Shown piece by piece: positions 34,919-43,912 of a stretch of 64,000 bases of DNA. Position 1 is the first letter of the stretch; every line of letters starts with the position of its first letter. The position numbers and the translations under genes are program-made. The notes under the pieces were generated by a model that was not told the origin of the DNA, did not search any database, and saw only the letters and a program-made list of their open reading frames with translations. Source of the DNA: Bacteroidaceae bacterium (GTDB lineage Bacteria; Bacteroidota; Bacteroidia; Bacteroidales; Bacteroidaceae); assembly GCA_017468985.1 (NCBI GenBank), contig JAFUHF010000021.1, positions 1-64,000 of the forward strand, in the 5' to 3' direction.

Positions 34919-36231
34919 GAGAAACACCCATCAGGAAAGACATCATAGACAGGGCCATACAAGAACTGGGCATCGCAGATTTTGGCAGAACTACGATTCG
35001 TGAGATTGTGGCCATTGCCCAAAAGGCAGAGCAAGTAAGTGGGAAGGAGTTTGTCAAGATGGAAATGGGCGTACCTGGACTGCCAGCTTCGGAGTTCGGA
35101 GTGAAAGCCCAGGTAGAAGCGTTGAAAAAAGGCGTTGCCAGACTCTATCCCAACATCAACGGCATTGGAACACTGAAAGAAGAGGCTTCGCGCTTTGTGA
35201 AAGCCTTTGTAGGAGTAGACATCAAACCTGAAGGATGTGTGCCCGTATGTGGTTCCATGCAAGGTACGTTCGCTTCGTTCCTCACAGCTACCCAGGCAGA
35301 ACCAAAGAAGGATACTATCCTGTTCATAGACCCTGGTTTTCCGGTACAGAAGCAACAATGCGTAGTAATGGGAGCGAAGTACGAAACCTTTGACGTGTAT
35401 CACTACCGTGGTGCTAAGCTCGGACCAAAATTGGAAAGCTATTTGGAACGGGGCAACATCGCTGCCATCATCTACAGCAATCCAAACAACCCCACGTGGG
35501 TGTGCTTGAACGAAGAGGAACTGAAAACCATCGGTAGTCTGGCCACGAAGTATGACACCATCGTACTGGAAGACCTGGCATATTTTGCCATGGACTTTCG
35601 CAGAAACCTAAGCGAGCCGTTCCAAGCTCCTTACCAAGCAACCGTGGCACAATATACCGACAACTACGTTCTCCTTATCAGCGGCAGCAAGGCTTTCAGC
35701 TATGCAGGAGAACGTATTGCAGTAAGCTGTATCAGCGACAAGCTATATCATCGCGAATATGAAGCACTGACCCGGAAATACGGCAACGGACAGTTTGGTC
35801 CGGTGTTTATTCACCGTGTGCTCTACGCCCTGAGTTCCGGTACGAGCCACAGCGCCCAGTATGCCATGGCTGCAATGCTGAAAGCGGCAAGTGACGGAAC
35901 TTATCGCTTCCGCGAAGACATCAGCGAATATGGACACAGAGCAAAACGACTGAAAGAAATATTCCAAAGAAACGGGTTCTACATCGTGTACGACACTGAC
36001 ATTGACGAGCCCATTGCCGACGGGTTTTATTTCACCATTGCTTATCCCGGCATGAGCGGCAAGGAACTGGCCAAAGAGATACTTTACTACGGCGTGAGCG
36101 CCATTCCACTTGACTCTACGGGCAGCAGCCAGCAAGGACTGCGCATCTGCACTTCGTTTGTACGAGATAACCAGTACGAACTTCTGAATGAGCGAATGAA
36201 GACTTTCAGAGAAAACCACCCCGAAAAATAA
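34915..36231 (+). CDS. PLP-dependent class I/II aminotransferase
   Basis: A 438-residue fold-type I aminotransferase. The PLP lysine is in ISGSKAFSYAGER (about residue 258-262), the cofactor-binding Asn in SNPNNPTW, and the Tyr/Asp pair in VLEDLAYFAMD. RICTSF near the end holds the substrate-carboxylate Arg. Its overlap with iorB and placement between iorB and paaK suggest that it interconverts aromatic amino acids and aryl-pyruvates. Aspartate or alanine aminotransferase activity is the alternative, since the class is broad. Confidence 0.88.
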   Translation: MRETPIRKDIIDRAIQELGIADFGRTTIREIVAIAQKAEQVSGKEFVKMEMGVPGLPASEFGVKAQVEALKKGVARLYPNINGIGTLKEEASRFVKAFVGVDIKPEGCVPVCGSMQGTFASFLTATQAEPKKDTILFIDPGFPVQKQQCVVMGAKYETFDVYHYRGAKLGPKLESYLERGNIAAIIYSNPNNPTWVCLNEEELKTIGSLATKYDTIVLEDLAYFAMDFRRNLSEPFQAPYQATVAQYTDNYVLLISGSKAFSYAGERIAVSCISDKLYHREYEALTRKYGNGQFGPVFIHRVLYALSSGTSHSAQYAMAAMLKAASDGTYRFREDISEYGHRAKRLKEIFQRNGFYIVYDTDIDEPIADGFYFTIAYPGMSGKELAKEILYYGVSAIPLDSTGSSQQGLRICTSFVRDNQYELLNERMKTFRENHPEK

Positions 36232-36250
36232 CACTATTCATCAGACCTAT

Positions 36251-37564
36251 ATGATTTGGAATCCCAACAAAGAATGCATGAGCCGCGACGAAATGAGCGC
36301 GCTACAAGGGAAAAGACTGCATAAAATAGTGGAGTATGTTTATCATAATGTCCCTTTCTATCGCAACAAACTGCAAGAAATGGACATTACTCCCGATGAC
36401 ATCAACACGATAGACGACATTGTGAAGCTACCTTTCACAACCAAACAAGATCTACGCGACAACTATCCTTATGGCCTGCAAGCTGCCCCTCAAAGCGAGA
36501 TCATACGTGTTCATGCTTCGAGTGGTACCACCGGAAACCCTACGATCGTGGGTTATACGCGTAAAGACATCGGCGTATGGAGCGAATGCATGACTCGTTG
36601 CCTTACGGCTTATGGCATCACACGCGACGACACCTTCTCTGTGGCCTATGGCTACGGTTTATTCACAGGAGGCTTGGGTGCTCACTACGGAGTAGAGAAC
36701 CTCGGAGCCGCAGTAGTGCCTACTTCTACGGGAAACACGGAGAAGCACGTGCGCTTGATACGCGATCTGGGCATTACCGGCATTGCCTGCACCCCATCGT
36801 ATGCACTATATCTGGCAGAGACGATGGACAAGATGGGAATCACAAAGGACGAGATAAAACTCCGTGCTGGTGCATTCGGTGCAGAACCGTGGACGGAGAA
36901 CATGAGGAAGGAAATTGAGAGCCGACTCGGGTTGAAGGGATATAACCTGTATGGCTTGAGCGAAATCATGGGGCCCTGCGTGAGCTACGAGTGCAGCGAA
37001 CAGCACGGAAGCCACATCTGCGAAGACCACTTCTATCCAGAAATCATCAATCCACAGACATTGGAACGCTTGCCGAACGGCGAGACGGGCGAACTGGTGT
37101 TCACCACGCTGACGAAGGAAGGTATGCCCCTGCTACGCTACCGCACGAAGGACCTCTGCTCCCTGATGGAAGGCGATGACTGCCCCTGCGGACGCACGGC
37201 CGTCAGGATGACACGCATCGTAGGGCGCTCCGACGACATGCTCATCATCCGAGGCATCAACGTATTTCCATCACAGGTGGAAAGTGTTGTTCTTTCGATG
37301 GAAGAATTTGCACCACGCTATCTCCTCATCGTGGATCGCGTGAATAATCTGGATACGCTGCAAGTACAAGTGGAGGTAAGGCCTGAATACTTCACAGAGA
37401 GTTTCGACTCACTGGCTCCCATTGCTGCATTAGAGAAGAAACTGTCCGACAAACTCAAGAGCGTGCTGTCGATCAGCGCGAAAGTGCAGCTAAAAGCTCC
37501 AAACACCATTGAGCGAAGTCAGGGAAAGAGCAAATTTGTTATTGATAAGAGGGTACTCAACTAA
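36251..37564 (+). CDS. paaK: Phenylacetate-CoA ligase, first copy
   Basis: A 437-residue AMP-forming acyl-CoA synthetase that activates phenylacetate or related aryl acetates. The nucleotide loop SSGTTGNPTIVGYT is near 89-102, YGLSEIMGPC near 235-244, and the hinge/C-terminal segment VGRSDDMLIIRGINVFP near 325. The Cys cluster DDCPCGR is conserved in the family. It lies 19 nt after the aminotransferase and 19 nt before a second paaK. In the reverse sense the enzyme could recover ATP or AMP-bound energy, but ligation is the documented direction. Confidence 0.93.
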   Translation: MIWNPNKECMSRDEMSALQGKRLHKIVEYVYHNVPFYRNKLQEMDITPDDINTIDDIVKLPFTTKQDLRDNYPYGLQAAPQSEIIRVHASSGTTGNPTIVGYTRKDIGVWSECMTRCLTAYGITRDDTFSVAYGYGLFTGGLGAHYGVENLGAAVVPTSTGNTEKHVRLIRDLGITGIACTPSYALYLAETMDKMGITKDEIKLRAGAFGAEPWTENMRKEIESRLGLKGYNLYGLSEIMGPCVSYECSEQHGSHICEDHFYPEIINPQTLERLPNGETGELVFTTLTKEGMPLLRYRTKDLCSLMEGDDCPCGRTAVRMTRIVGRSDDMLIIRGINVFPSQVESVVLSMEEFAPRYLLIVDRVNNLDTLQVQVEVRPEYFTESFDSLAPIAALEKKLSDKLKSVLSISAKVQLKAPNTIERSQGKSKFVIDKRVLN

Positions 37565-37583
37565 GAATTGTAAATACAACCAT

Positions 37584-38894
37584 ATGAATTACTCACCATA
37601 TTTTAACAAGAAATACGAAACGCTCGACAGAAGCCAGATTGAGGCCTTACAGTTAGAGCGGCTGCAACGAACGGTGGCTCACTGTATGAACTCGCCGTTC
37701 TACAAGAAGCGTTTTGAGGAAATAAAACTCTGCCCCGAAGACATTCAGTCCTTGGATGACCTGAAACGCATCCCTTTCACTACGAAGCAGGACTTGAGAG
37801 ACACTTATCCCTTCGGCATCGCAAGCGTTCCGCTCGAACGATGCGTAAGACTCCACTCGTCGAGTGGCACCACGGGTAATCCCACGGTGATTCTCCACAC
37901 GCAGAAGGACTTGGACGAATGGGCCAATGCTCTGGCACGTTGCATGTGGATGGTGGGCCTTCGTCCCACGGATGTTTTCCAGAACTCCTCCGGCTACGGC
38001 ATGTTTACGGGGGGCCTGGGTTTCCAGTATGCTGCCGAGCGCCTCGGTATGCTCACCGTTCCAGCCGCCGCCGGAAACACGAAGCGCCAACTGAAGTTCA
38101 TTACCGACTTCGGCACTACGGCGGTGCATGCTATTCCCAGTTATGCCGCCAGGTTATATGAGGTGATGGTAGAAATGGGCATTGATCCGCGCCGTGACAC
38201 CAAATTGACCACCCTGCTCATCGGAGCTGAACCCCACAGCGAGGAGCAGCGGCGCAGAATTGAGGAGATGCTGGGCGTGAAGGCATACAACTCGTTCGGT
38301 ATGTCGGAGATGTGCGGCCCCGGCGTAGCCTTTGAGTGCAAAGAACAGAACGGAATGCACATCTGGGAGGACTACTACATTGTGGAGATCGTAGATCCAC
38401 AGACGTTGGAACCCGTTCAGGACGGCGAAGTGGGCGAAATGGTGCTCACCACTATCAATCGCGAAGCCATGCCCCTTTTGCGATACCGCACGCGCGACCT
38501 TACGCGTATCATTCCCGGTCCTTGCCCCTGCGGCCGTGAGCACAAGCGCATTGACCGCATGAAGGGACGCTCCGACGACATGATTATCCTCAAAGGAGTG
38601 AATATTTTCCCCATCCAGATAGAGCAGGTGCTGCTTCAGTTCAAAGAATTGGCCACCGACTATCTGATTACGCTAGAAACGAGCGACAGTAACGACGAAA
38701 TGTCAGTGGATGTGGAGCTGAGTCAGCTCTTTACCGACGACTTCGGCCGCTTGCAGTCGCTCACACGAGAAATTACACGCCGGCTCAAGGATGAGATCCT
38801 TGTCACGCCACGCGTAAGACTCGTGCCCAAAGGCTCGCTGCCCAAGAGTGAGGGCAAAGCCGTCAGAGTAAAAGACTTGAGAAAACATTTTTAA
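37584..38894 (+). CDS. paaK: Phenylacetate-CoA ligase, second copy
   Basis: A 436-residue paralogue of the preceding gene; the start at 37584 is preferred because the frame upstream overlaps the first paaK. SSSGTTGNPTVILHT is near 91-105, YNSFGMSEMCGPG near 233-245, CPCGREHKRIDRMKGRSDDM near 315-334. The two ligases share all active-site blocks but differ in the region between 130 and 220, so they probably differ in substrate (for example phenylacetate and indoleacetate or 4-hydroxyphenylacetate). That division is inference. It is followed 14 nt later by a tandem-ACT gene. Confidence 0.93.
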   Translation: MNYSPYFNKKYETLDRSQIEALQLERLQRTVAHCMNSPFYKKRFEEIKLCPEDIQSLDDLKRIPFTTKQDLRDTYPFGIASVPLERCVRLHSSSGTTGNPTVILHTQKDLDEWANALARCMWMVGLRPTDVFQNSSGYGMFTGGLGFQYAAERLGMLTVPAAAGNTKRQLKFITDFGTTAVHAIPSYAARLYEVMVEMGIDPRRDTKLTTLLIGAEPHSEEQRRRIEEMLGVKAYNSFGMSEMCGPGVAFECKEQNGMHIWEDYYIVEIVDPQTLEPVQDGEVGEMVLTTINREAMPLLRYRTRDLTRIIPGPCPCGREHKRIDRMKGRSDDMIILKGVNIFPIQIEQVLLQFKELATDYLITLETSDSNDEMSVDVELSQLFTDDFGRLQSLTREITRRLKDEILVTPRVRLVPKGSLPKSEGKAVRVKDLRKHF

Positions 38895-38908
38895 ATACAT
38901 AAGAACTC

Positions 38909-39337
38909 ATGACCATCAGTCAACTGTCTATTTTCATTGAAAACAAGTCGGGTACGCTCTTACAAGTGCTCAACTTGCTGAAGGATGCTCAGATCTCACT
39001 GATAGCATCGAACATTGCCGACACGGTGGAGTACGGTATATGCCGCATCATTTGCAGCGAGCCTGCACGGGCATACAGTGTGTTGAAAGAAGCCGGTGTG
39101 GCCGTGGCCTTGTCGGACGTGTTTGCCATAGAGCTCGACAATGAGCCCGGGCGAGCCGCCGAAGCCATAGGAGTACTTTCGAAAGAAGGGATCAACATCA
39201 CCTATCTCTATTCCTTCCTGCTCAATGGCAAGGGAATTTTGATCTTCCGCACCGACGATGCTGAGAAAGCGCGTGAAACCATTATCCTTGCCGGCCTACA
39301 ATTCATTGCCGAGAAGGATTTGACCCATCTGGTGTAA
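38909..39337 (+). CDS. Tandem ACT-domain protein
   Basis: A 142-residue cytosolic protein made of two ACT domains (about 4-66 and 70-138). The first begins QLSIFIENKSGTLLQVLNLL, the second VFAIELDNEPGRAAEAIGVL. ACT domains bind amino acids and regulate enzymes. No catalytic or DNA-binding domain is attached. Genes of this kind follow paaK in many anaerobes, suggesting that the protein senses an aromatic amino acid or arylacetate and controls the ligases or IorAB; this is inference. The operon ends at the hairpin 39359-39391. Confidence 0.9.
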   Translation: MTISQLSIFIENKSGTLLQVLNLLKDAQISLIASNIADTVEYGICRIICSEPARAYSVLKEAGVAVALSDVFAIELDNEPGRAAEAIGVLSKEGINITYLYSFLLNGKGILIFRTDDAEKARETIILAGLQFIAEKDLTHLV

Positions 39338-39358
39338 GTACCACTTCCCTCATCATGC

Positions 39359-39391
39359 AAAAATCAGCACCTCGCGGAGGTGCTGATTTTT
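39359..39391. terminator. Bidirectional terminator between the aromatic operon and the thioesterase
   Basis: A 15-bp perfect stem (AAAAATCAGCACCTC / GAGGTGCTGATTTTT) around a GCG loop, with the A-run and T-run built into the stem. It serves both convergent genes. Confidence 0.85.
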
Positions 39392-39398
39392 GTTTGCT

Positions 39399-39830
39399 CT
39401 ATATTTCAGCATCGAGCTGCTGTTTCTTCCTGTAACCCGTGGCGGTAAAGATGGCGAGCACCGCGCCCTCCTCGTCGGTCACCGTCACTTCAGCATATGG
39501 CAGCTTATAGTGGTCTACTTTCTCCACCGCCTCGGCATAGATGTAGCCTTCATGGGCTGCACGCACATAAGTTATGGTTGCTGAGATGGAAACCGTCACC
39601 GTCAGATGGCTGTTCACGGCTGCTGCAAAGGCGAGGTCGGCCACCGTAAAGATGGCACCACCCTGGCAGGTGCCCACTCCGTTAAGATGCTTCTGGCTTA
39701 CGAGCAGTCGCGCCTTGCCGTAGCCCGGGCGGATTTCCAAAAGCTCTGCTCCTATGAGTTCTGCAAAATGGTCGTTCTTGAAATATTCCTTGAGTGTTGG
39801 CATATGCTGTAAAATAGATGTTTCCGGCAT
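39399..39830 (-). CDS. PaaI-family hotdog thioesterase
   Basis: About 143 residues with a single hotdog fold; likely an acyl-CoA thioesterase for aryl-acetyl-CoA or similar CoA esters. The family pattern is visible in HLNGVGTCQGGAIFTVADLAFAAAVNSH, where the Asn-Gly and the later Asp are active-site positions. ATG at 39830 is taken as start, but the inner ATG at 39803 (MPTLKEYFKND) fits the family N-terminus as well; GTG lies at 39833. It is convergent with the IorAB-PaaK operon, and hydrolysis of stalled aryl-acetyl-CoA would fit. Confidence 0.88.
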   Translation of the reverse strand: MPETSILQHMPTLKEYFKNDHFAELIGAELLEIRPGYGKARLLVSQKHLNGVGTCQGGAIFTVADLAFAAAVNSHLTVTVSISATITYVRAAHEGYIYAEAVEKVDHYKLPYAEVTVTDEEGAVLAIFTATGYRKKQQLDAEI

Positions 39831-39878
39831 CACGTCATGGCAAACAAGTGCCTCACGGAGTGCCAGAGAAGCTGGTAT

Positions 39879-40757
39879 TTACTTTTCCAATGTCAGGCTG
39901 GCTGAACCAATCATGGTTCCCTCAGCAAAGATGTAGACATGATACGTTCCTGGACTCAGGAATTCGTCTACTGGCACATAAACCGTCACGGGCATTTCTT
40001 CACCGGCATATTCTACCACCTTCATGGCCGAATAAGCTACTGTAGTGCTCTCGTATGTCACCGTTCCCGTCTGCGAAACCACTTCGTTGTTGGGTTTCGT
40101 TACCCTCACATAGAGCTTACGCTCTCCTGTTTTGGCGGTAATGTTCTTCGTAATGGCAAAATTCACCACGAAGCGCGTGATGTCCTTCGTACGCTTGGCC
40201 GTTTTGCCCTTCTTGTTCTGGGGGATAAGGCTTACGGCCGTAGCATCGAGCTGAGCGGCAATGGCCACCTGCTCGGAGAGGTTCTTGGTTTCGGTGGTGA
40301 GATTGGATATGCGGTTGGTAGCCTCTGAATACTGCTGTCTCACCTGCATGTTCTCCTGCCGCAGGCTCTCGTTGAGCCTGTTGAGTGAATCCACCTGAAT
40401 GATGTACGTGCGAAGCACGGCCCTCACCGTGGCCAACTCCTTCTTGAGCCTCTGAATTTCGCGCGCATCATCGCTTTTGGTCTGCTGCAGCTCGGCAAGG
40501 AGGTTTTTGGTCTTTTCCTCCTCCTCTGTGAGGCGCTGCATGAGCGAGTCGTTACGTATGCTGCGCTTCAGCTCGTCATATTGCAGGGCAAACTGCGTAT
40601 ATTCGTTCTCCATTTCCTTCTTATCCATCTCAGCCAGCTGCTGCAGCTCCTCATTGTGCTTCTGCGACTTCTGCAAGTTTACGAAGAGGTATGCCAGCCC
40701 CCCCAGCAGCAACAGTCCAACCACAGACGAGAGAATAATGATGTTTCTTTTACTCAT
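39879..40757 (-). CDS. Membrane-anchored coiled-coil protein of unknown function
   Basis: A 292-residue protein: one N-terminal membrane helix (about 5-26), a long coiled coil (about 28-180) rich in Glu, Gln, Lys and Leu, then a beta-rich C-terminal domain (about 195-292) with KLYVRVTKPNNEVV and PVTVYVPVDEFLSPGTYHVYIF, resembling an Ig-like fold. It is anchored in the inner membrane with the body in the periplasm. No known enzyme motif. It is preceded by a TAnnTTTG box at 40788-40795 and stands alone. Confidence 0.8.
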   Translation of the reverse strand: MSKRNIIILSSVVGLLLLGGLAYLFVNLQKSQKHNEELQQLAEMDKKEMENEYTQFALQYDELKRSIRNDSLMQRLTEEEEKTKNLLAELQQTKSDDAREIQRLKKELATVRAVLRTYIIQVDSLNRLNESLRQENMQVRQQYSEATNRISNLTTETKNLSEQVAIAAQLDATAVSLIPQNKKGKTAKRTKDITRFVVNFAITKNITAKTGERKLYVRVTKPNNEVVSQTGTVTYESTTVAYSAMKVVEYAGEEMPVTVYVPVDEFLSPGTYHVYIFAEGTMIGSASLTLEK

Positions 40758-40787
40758 ATTAATATTCTGTTAATTCAATAAGTGGTG

Positions 40788-40795
40788 CAAATTTA
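40788..40795 (-). promoter_or_regulatory. TAnnTTTG promoter box for the coiled-coil gene
   Basis: TAAATTTG on the minus strand, 31 nt ahead of the start. No clear partner TTG. Confidence 0.35.
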
Positions 40796-40874
40796 CGCAT
40801 AATTTGCCACATAAGCAGCTCCATGGCTAAGAATAATGCATCTCTTCTCAGCATCAGCCCACATGGAGGGGGCA

Positions 40875-41255
40875 AAGTGTCCTTTCCTATGGAAGCAATC
40901 ATCTCCGAGGTTCTAAAAAGGGTGCTCCGCGGCTCACGAGGTCTGCCGAGGGGTTCTAAAAAGGTGCTACCATGAGCAGAGGCACTATTTGAAGGTCGAA
41001 AAGAGGTGCAACTCACTGTAGCAACACCTTTTGAGGCTCCCAAAGAGGGTCAAATCATGATAGCAGCATTTTTGAGGGCAGGAAAAAAGGCTCAACTCAC
41101 AGTAGCAGCTGTTTTGAAGGGGAATCAGGAACTGAGCCCCTGAGTTGCAGCCTCAGCAGAAGGGCCAGAAACGGTGCTCCCATGCGCTACAATATGACCA
41201 CAGGGCGGCATGAAACCGCTCCCCACAGCAGCAACCGAATCAAAGTGCATACAAA
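40875..41255. repeat. Degenerate 42-bp tandem repeat
   Basis: Clearest units start at 40961, 41003, 41045 and 41087, each 42 bp apart, with pattern AGGTGCAACTCACTGTAGCA followed by a TTTTGAGG block. Weaker copies with 42-44 bp spacing extend to both sides (near 40875, 40918, 41129, 41170 and 41213). The array fills most of the 626-bp gap upstream of the decarboxylase operon. No open frame of note runs through it. Confidence 0.7.
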
Positions 41256-41294
41256 TAGCACAAAAATGACAAATATTTGGCATTGAGGGTAGCC

Positions 41295-41322
41295 TTGAAG
41301 TGCAAGTTTTTGAGTAACTTTG
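41295..41322 (+). promoter_or_regulatory. Promoter for the methylmalonyl-CoA decarboxylase operon
   Basis: TAACTTTG (41315-41322) with TTG (41295-41297) 17 nt upstream, 62 nt ahead of mmdA and just after the degenerate 42-bp array. Confidence 0.5.
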
Positions 41323-41383
41323 CGCCTGTTTATCAACAAAGCATATCATCATTCAAATCAAAATAAATTAATTCACAGTTTAT

Positions 41384-42937
41384 ATGAGTGTACAACAAGA
41401 AAAAATCAAGAAGCTGGTAGAGCTTCGTGCTAAGGCACGTTTGGGCGGTGGCGAGAAGGCCATAGACAAACAACACGAAAAAGGAAAACTTACAGCCCAC
41501 GAACGCATCAACCTGCTCTTGGACGAAGGAAGTTTTGAAGAGATGGACATGTTCAAACTCCATCGCTGCACAAACTTTGGGATGGAGAAAAAGCAATACC
41601 TGGGCGATGGAGTCGTGATCGGCAGTGGTACGATCAACGGACGCCTGGTATATGTCTTTGCACAGGACTTTACGGTGAATGCCGGCTCGCTATCAGAAAC
41701 CATGGCCCAGAAAATCTGCAAGGTAATGGACCAAGCAATGAAGATGGGGGTGCCCTGCATAGGTCTGAACGACTCTGGCGGTGCTCGCATACAGGAGGGT
41801 GTGACTGCTCTTGGCGGTTATGCCGAAATTTTCCAGCGCAACATTGAAGCGAGCGGCGTTATTCCCCAAATCAGCGCCATCTGCGGACCTTGTGCCGGCG
41901 GTGCCGTTTACAGCCCAGCCATCACAGACTTCATTTTCATGCTTAAGGGTGTTTCCAACATGTTCCTCACCGGTCCTAAGGTGGTGAAGACCGTTACCGG
42001 AGAGGACGTGAGCGCTGAAGACCTGGGAGGAGCCTCCGTACACTCCACCAAGAGCGGTGTGGCCCACTTTGCCATCGACACCGAAGAGGAACTTGCTCAA
42101 AAAATCCGCACTCTGCTCAGCTATCTGCCCCAAAACAATCTGGAGGAAGCACCGCGCGTAGAGTGCAACGACCCCGTAGACCGCACGGACGACGCACTGA
42201 ACGAAATTCTGCCCGACGATCCTAACAAGGCCTACGACATGTACGAAGTAATACGCTCCGTAGTAGACAATGGTGAGCTTTTCGAGATTCACAAAGACTT
42301 CGCAAAGAACATCATCGTAGGTTTTGCCCGTTTCAACGGTCAGTCAGTAGGTATTGTAGCCAACAATCCCAAGTTCTACGCCGGAGTGCTTGATTGTAAC
42401 GCCAGTCGCAAGGGTGCACGCTTCGTTCGCTTCTGTGATTGCTTCAACATTCCCATCGTAACCCTCGTCGACGTACCTGGTTTCCTGCCCGGCACCGGTC
42501 AGGAATACAACGCTGTAATTGATCACGGCGCCAAGCTGCTCTTTGCATATGGCGAAGCAACTGTTCCCAAGGTAACCGTAACCCTTCGCAAGAGCTACGG
42601 AGGTAGTCACATCGTGATGGGTTGCAAACAACTCAAGGCAGACCTCAACTATGCATGGCCCAGTGCCGAAATGGCCGTGATGGGAGCAAGCGGAGCAGTA
42701 GCAGTGCTTTATGCCAAGGAAGCAAAGGAACAAGCCGATCCCAAAGCCTTCCTGGCCGAGAAAGAAGCAGAGTACACGGAGCTCTTCTCCAATCCGTACC
42801 AGGCAGCAAAGTATGGTTACATCGACGATGTTATCGAACCGCGTAATACGCGATTCCGCATCTGCCGCGCACTGGCACAGCTGGCCAATAAGCGAGAAAA
42901 CCGCCCGGCCAAGAAGCATGGAAACATTCCTCTGTAA
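41384..42937 (+). CDS. mmdA: Methylmalonyl-CoA decarboxylase carboxyltransferase (alpha) subunit
   Basis: A 517-residue carboxyltransferase of the acyl-CoA carboxylase beta type. It moves the carboxyl group from (S)-methylmalonyl-CoA to biotin. Acyl-CoA and biotin pockets are marked by [30 protein letters not shown], the later [16 protein letters not shown] and [12 protein letters not shown]. It also resembles propionyl-CoA carboxylase beta; the presence of OadG-, biotin- and OadB-type genes right behind it, and no biotin carboxylase, points to the sodium-pumping decarboxylase instead. It is the first gene of the operon. Confidence 0.94.
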   Translation: MSVQQEKIKKLVELRAKARLGGGEKAIDKQHEKGKLTAHERINLLLDEGSFEEMDMFKLHRCTNFGMEKKQYLGDGVVIGSGTINGRLVYVFAQDFTVNAGSLSETMAQKICKVMDQAMKMGVPCIGLNDSGGARIQEGVTALGGYAEIFQRNIEASGVIPQISAICGPCAGGAVYSPAITDFIFMLKGVSNMFLTGPKVVKTVTGEDVSAEDLGGASVHSTKSGVAHFAIDTEEELAQKIRTLLSYLPQNNLEEAPRVECNDPVDRTDDALNEILPDDPNKAYDMYEVIRSVVDNGELFEIHKDFAKNIIVGFARFNGQSVGIVANNPKFYAGVLDCNASRKGARFVRFCDCFNIPIVTLVDVPGFLPGTGQEYNAVIDHGAKLLFAYGEATVPKVTVTLRKSYGGSHIVMGCKQLKADLNYAWPSAEMAVMGASGAVAVLYAKEAKEQADPKAFLAEKEAEYTELFSNPYQAAKYGYIDDVIEPRNTRFRICRALAQLANKRENRPAKKHGNIPL

Positions 42938-42960
42938 GTAAAATGTTTCGAAGTACAACA

Positions 42961-43905
42961 ATGAAGCCATTCATAAAAACAGCAAGCGTCCTGATCCTGC
43001 TCCTCGTAGCCACCATAGGCCGTGGGCAGGGTCTGGACAACTTCAAAATAAGCGAAGTAGTTGTCAACAACCAGAGTGGGCTCATTGATGAGTATGGCGA
43101 AAGATCTGCATGGATAGAAATCACCAACACATCATGGAGCACCACGAATCTTAGCGGTTGTTACATCACGAGCGACCCCTCCGTGCTTGACGAGAGCCTC
43201 ACAGCACCTCAGCGCATCGCCAAAATGTGCCTCATCTCCAAAGGAGATGCCAGAACAAGCATTGCGCCGAAAAACCAAGTGGTATTCTTTGCCGATGGGA
43301 AGCAGCATCTGGGAACACTCCACACCAACTTCACCCTCACACCAGGTCAGGAAAACTTCGTAGCCCTGTTCGAAGGTAACGGCGTGAAGATGATAGACTG
43401 TGTAACCATTCCAGCAACGCTTGAAGCAGATCATTCATGGTCGCGCTTCGGTTTCGGAAAGAAAGTAGAGCCCGTATGGAAAGACTGTCCCCCCAACCTC
43501 GTTACTCCAAACTCTGCCAACGACAACACCGTAGTAAAACAAGACAAGGTGAAGGAGTGGAAAGAGAAAGATCCCCACGGAGTAGCCATGTCCATCCTCG
43601 GTATGGGAATCGTACTGGGCGGACTGGTACTGTTGTGGTTCTTCTTCAGCCTGTTTGGAGCAGTATTCCGTCGTTCGGAAAAGAAGGCAGAAGCCGTTCC
43701 GGCCGCATCAGCCTCCGAAGCCCCGGCAAAGGAAGCCGTAGCACCGAAGGCAGACGACATAACCACCATTATGAGCGTAATCGCCATGGCACTATATGAA
43801 GAACTCGATGCCCACGATGAAGAAAGCGGCGTGATAACCATCGTGCCAACCCACTCCCATTGGGGCTTCCACGAGTTGGAAATGGTAGAACACATACATA
43901 ATTAA
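42961..43905 (+). CDS. OadG-type gamma subunit fused to a lamin-tail domain
   Basis: A 314-residue protein from ATG 42961 (signal peptide about 1-23, ending TIGRGQG). Residues about 25-175 form a lamin-tail (LTD) beta-sandwich facing the periplasm: FKISEVVVNN, DEYGERSAWIEITN, NLSGCYITSD, VVFFADGK, HSWSRFGFG. One membrane helix at about 208-232 (MGIVLGGLVLLWFFFSLFGA) is the OadG part, followed by an Ala/Glu/Lys-rich linker and a C-terminal block with DAHDEESGVITI and HWGF. OadG-type subunits assemble the sodium pump and hold the carboxyltransferase. The lamin-tail domain is an addition to the classic small gamma subunit. An 86-residue gene next door repeats the C-terminal block. Confidence 0.87.
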   Translation: MKPFIKTASVLILLLVATIGRGQGLDNFKISEVVVNNQSGLIDEYGERSAWIEITNTSWSTTNLSGCYITSDPSVLDESLTAPQRIAKMCLISKGDARTSIAPKNQVVFFADGKQHLGTLHTNFTLTPGQENFVALFEGNGVKMIDCVTIPATLEADHSWSRFGFGKKVEPVWKDCPPNLVTPNSANDNTVVKQDKVKEWKEKDPHGVAMSILGMGIVLGGLVLLWFFFSLFGAVFRRSEKKAEAVPAASASEAPAKEAVAPKADDITTIMSVIAMALYEELDAHDEESGVITIVPTHSHWGFHELEMVEHIHN

Positions 43906-43912
43906 TTAAACA

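Noticed and set aside
41384..42937. mmdA considered as propionyl-CoA carboxylase beta subunit
   Set aside because: No biotin carboxylase gene is present; OadG-type, biotin carrier and OadB-type genes follow directly.
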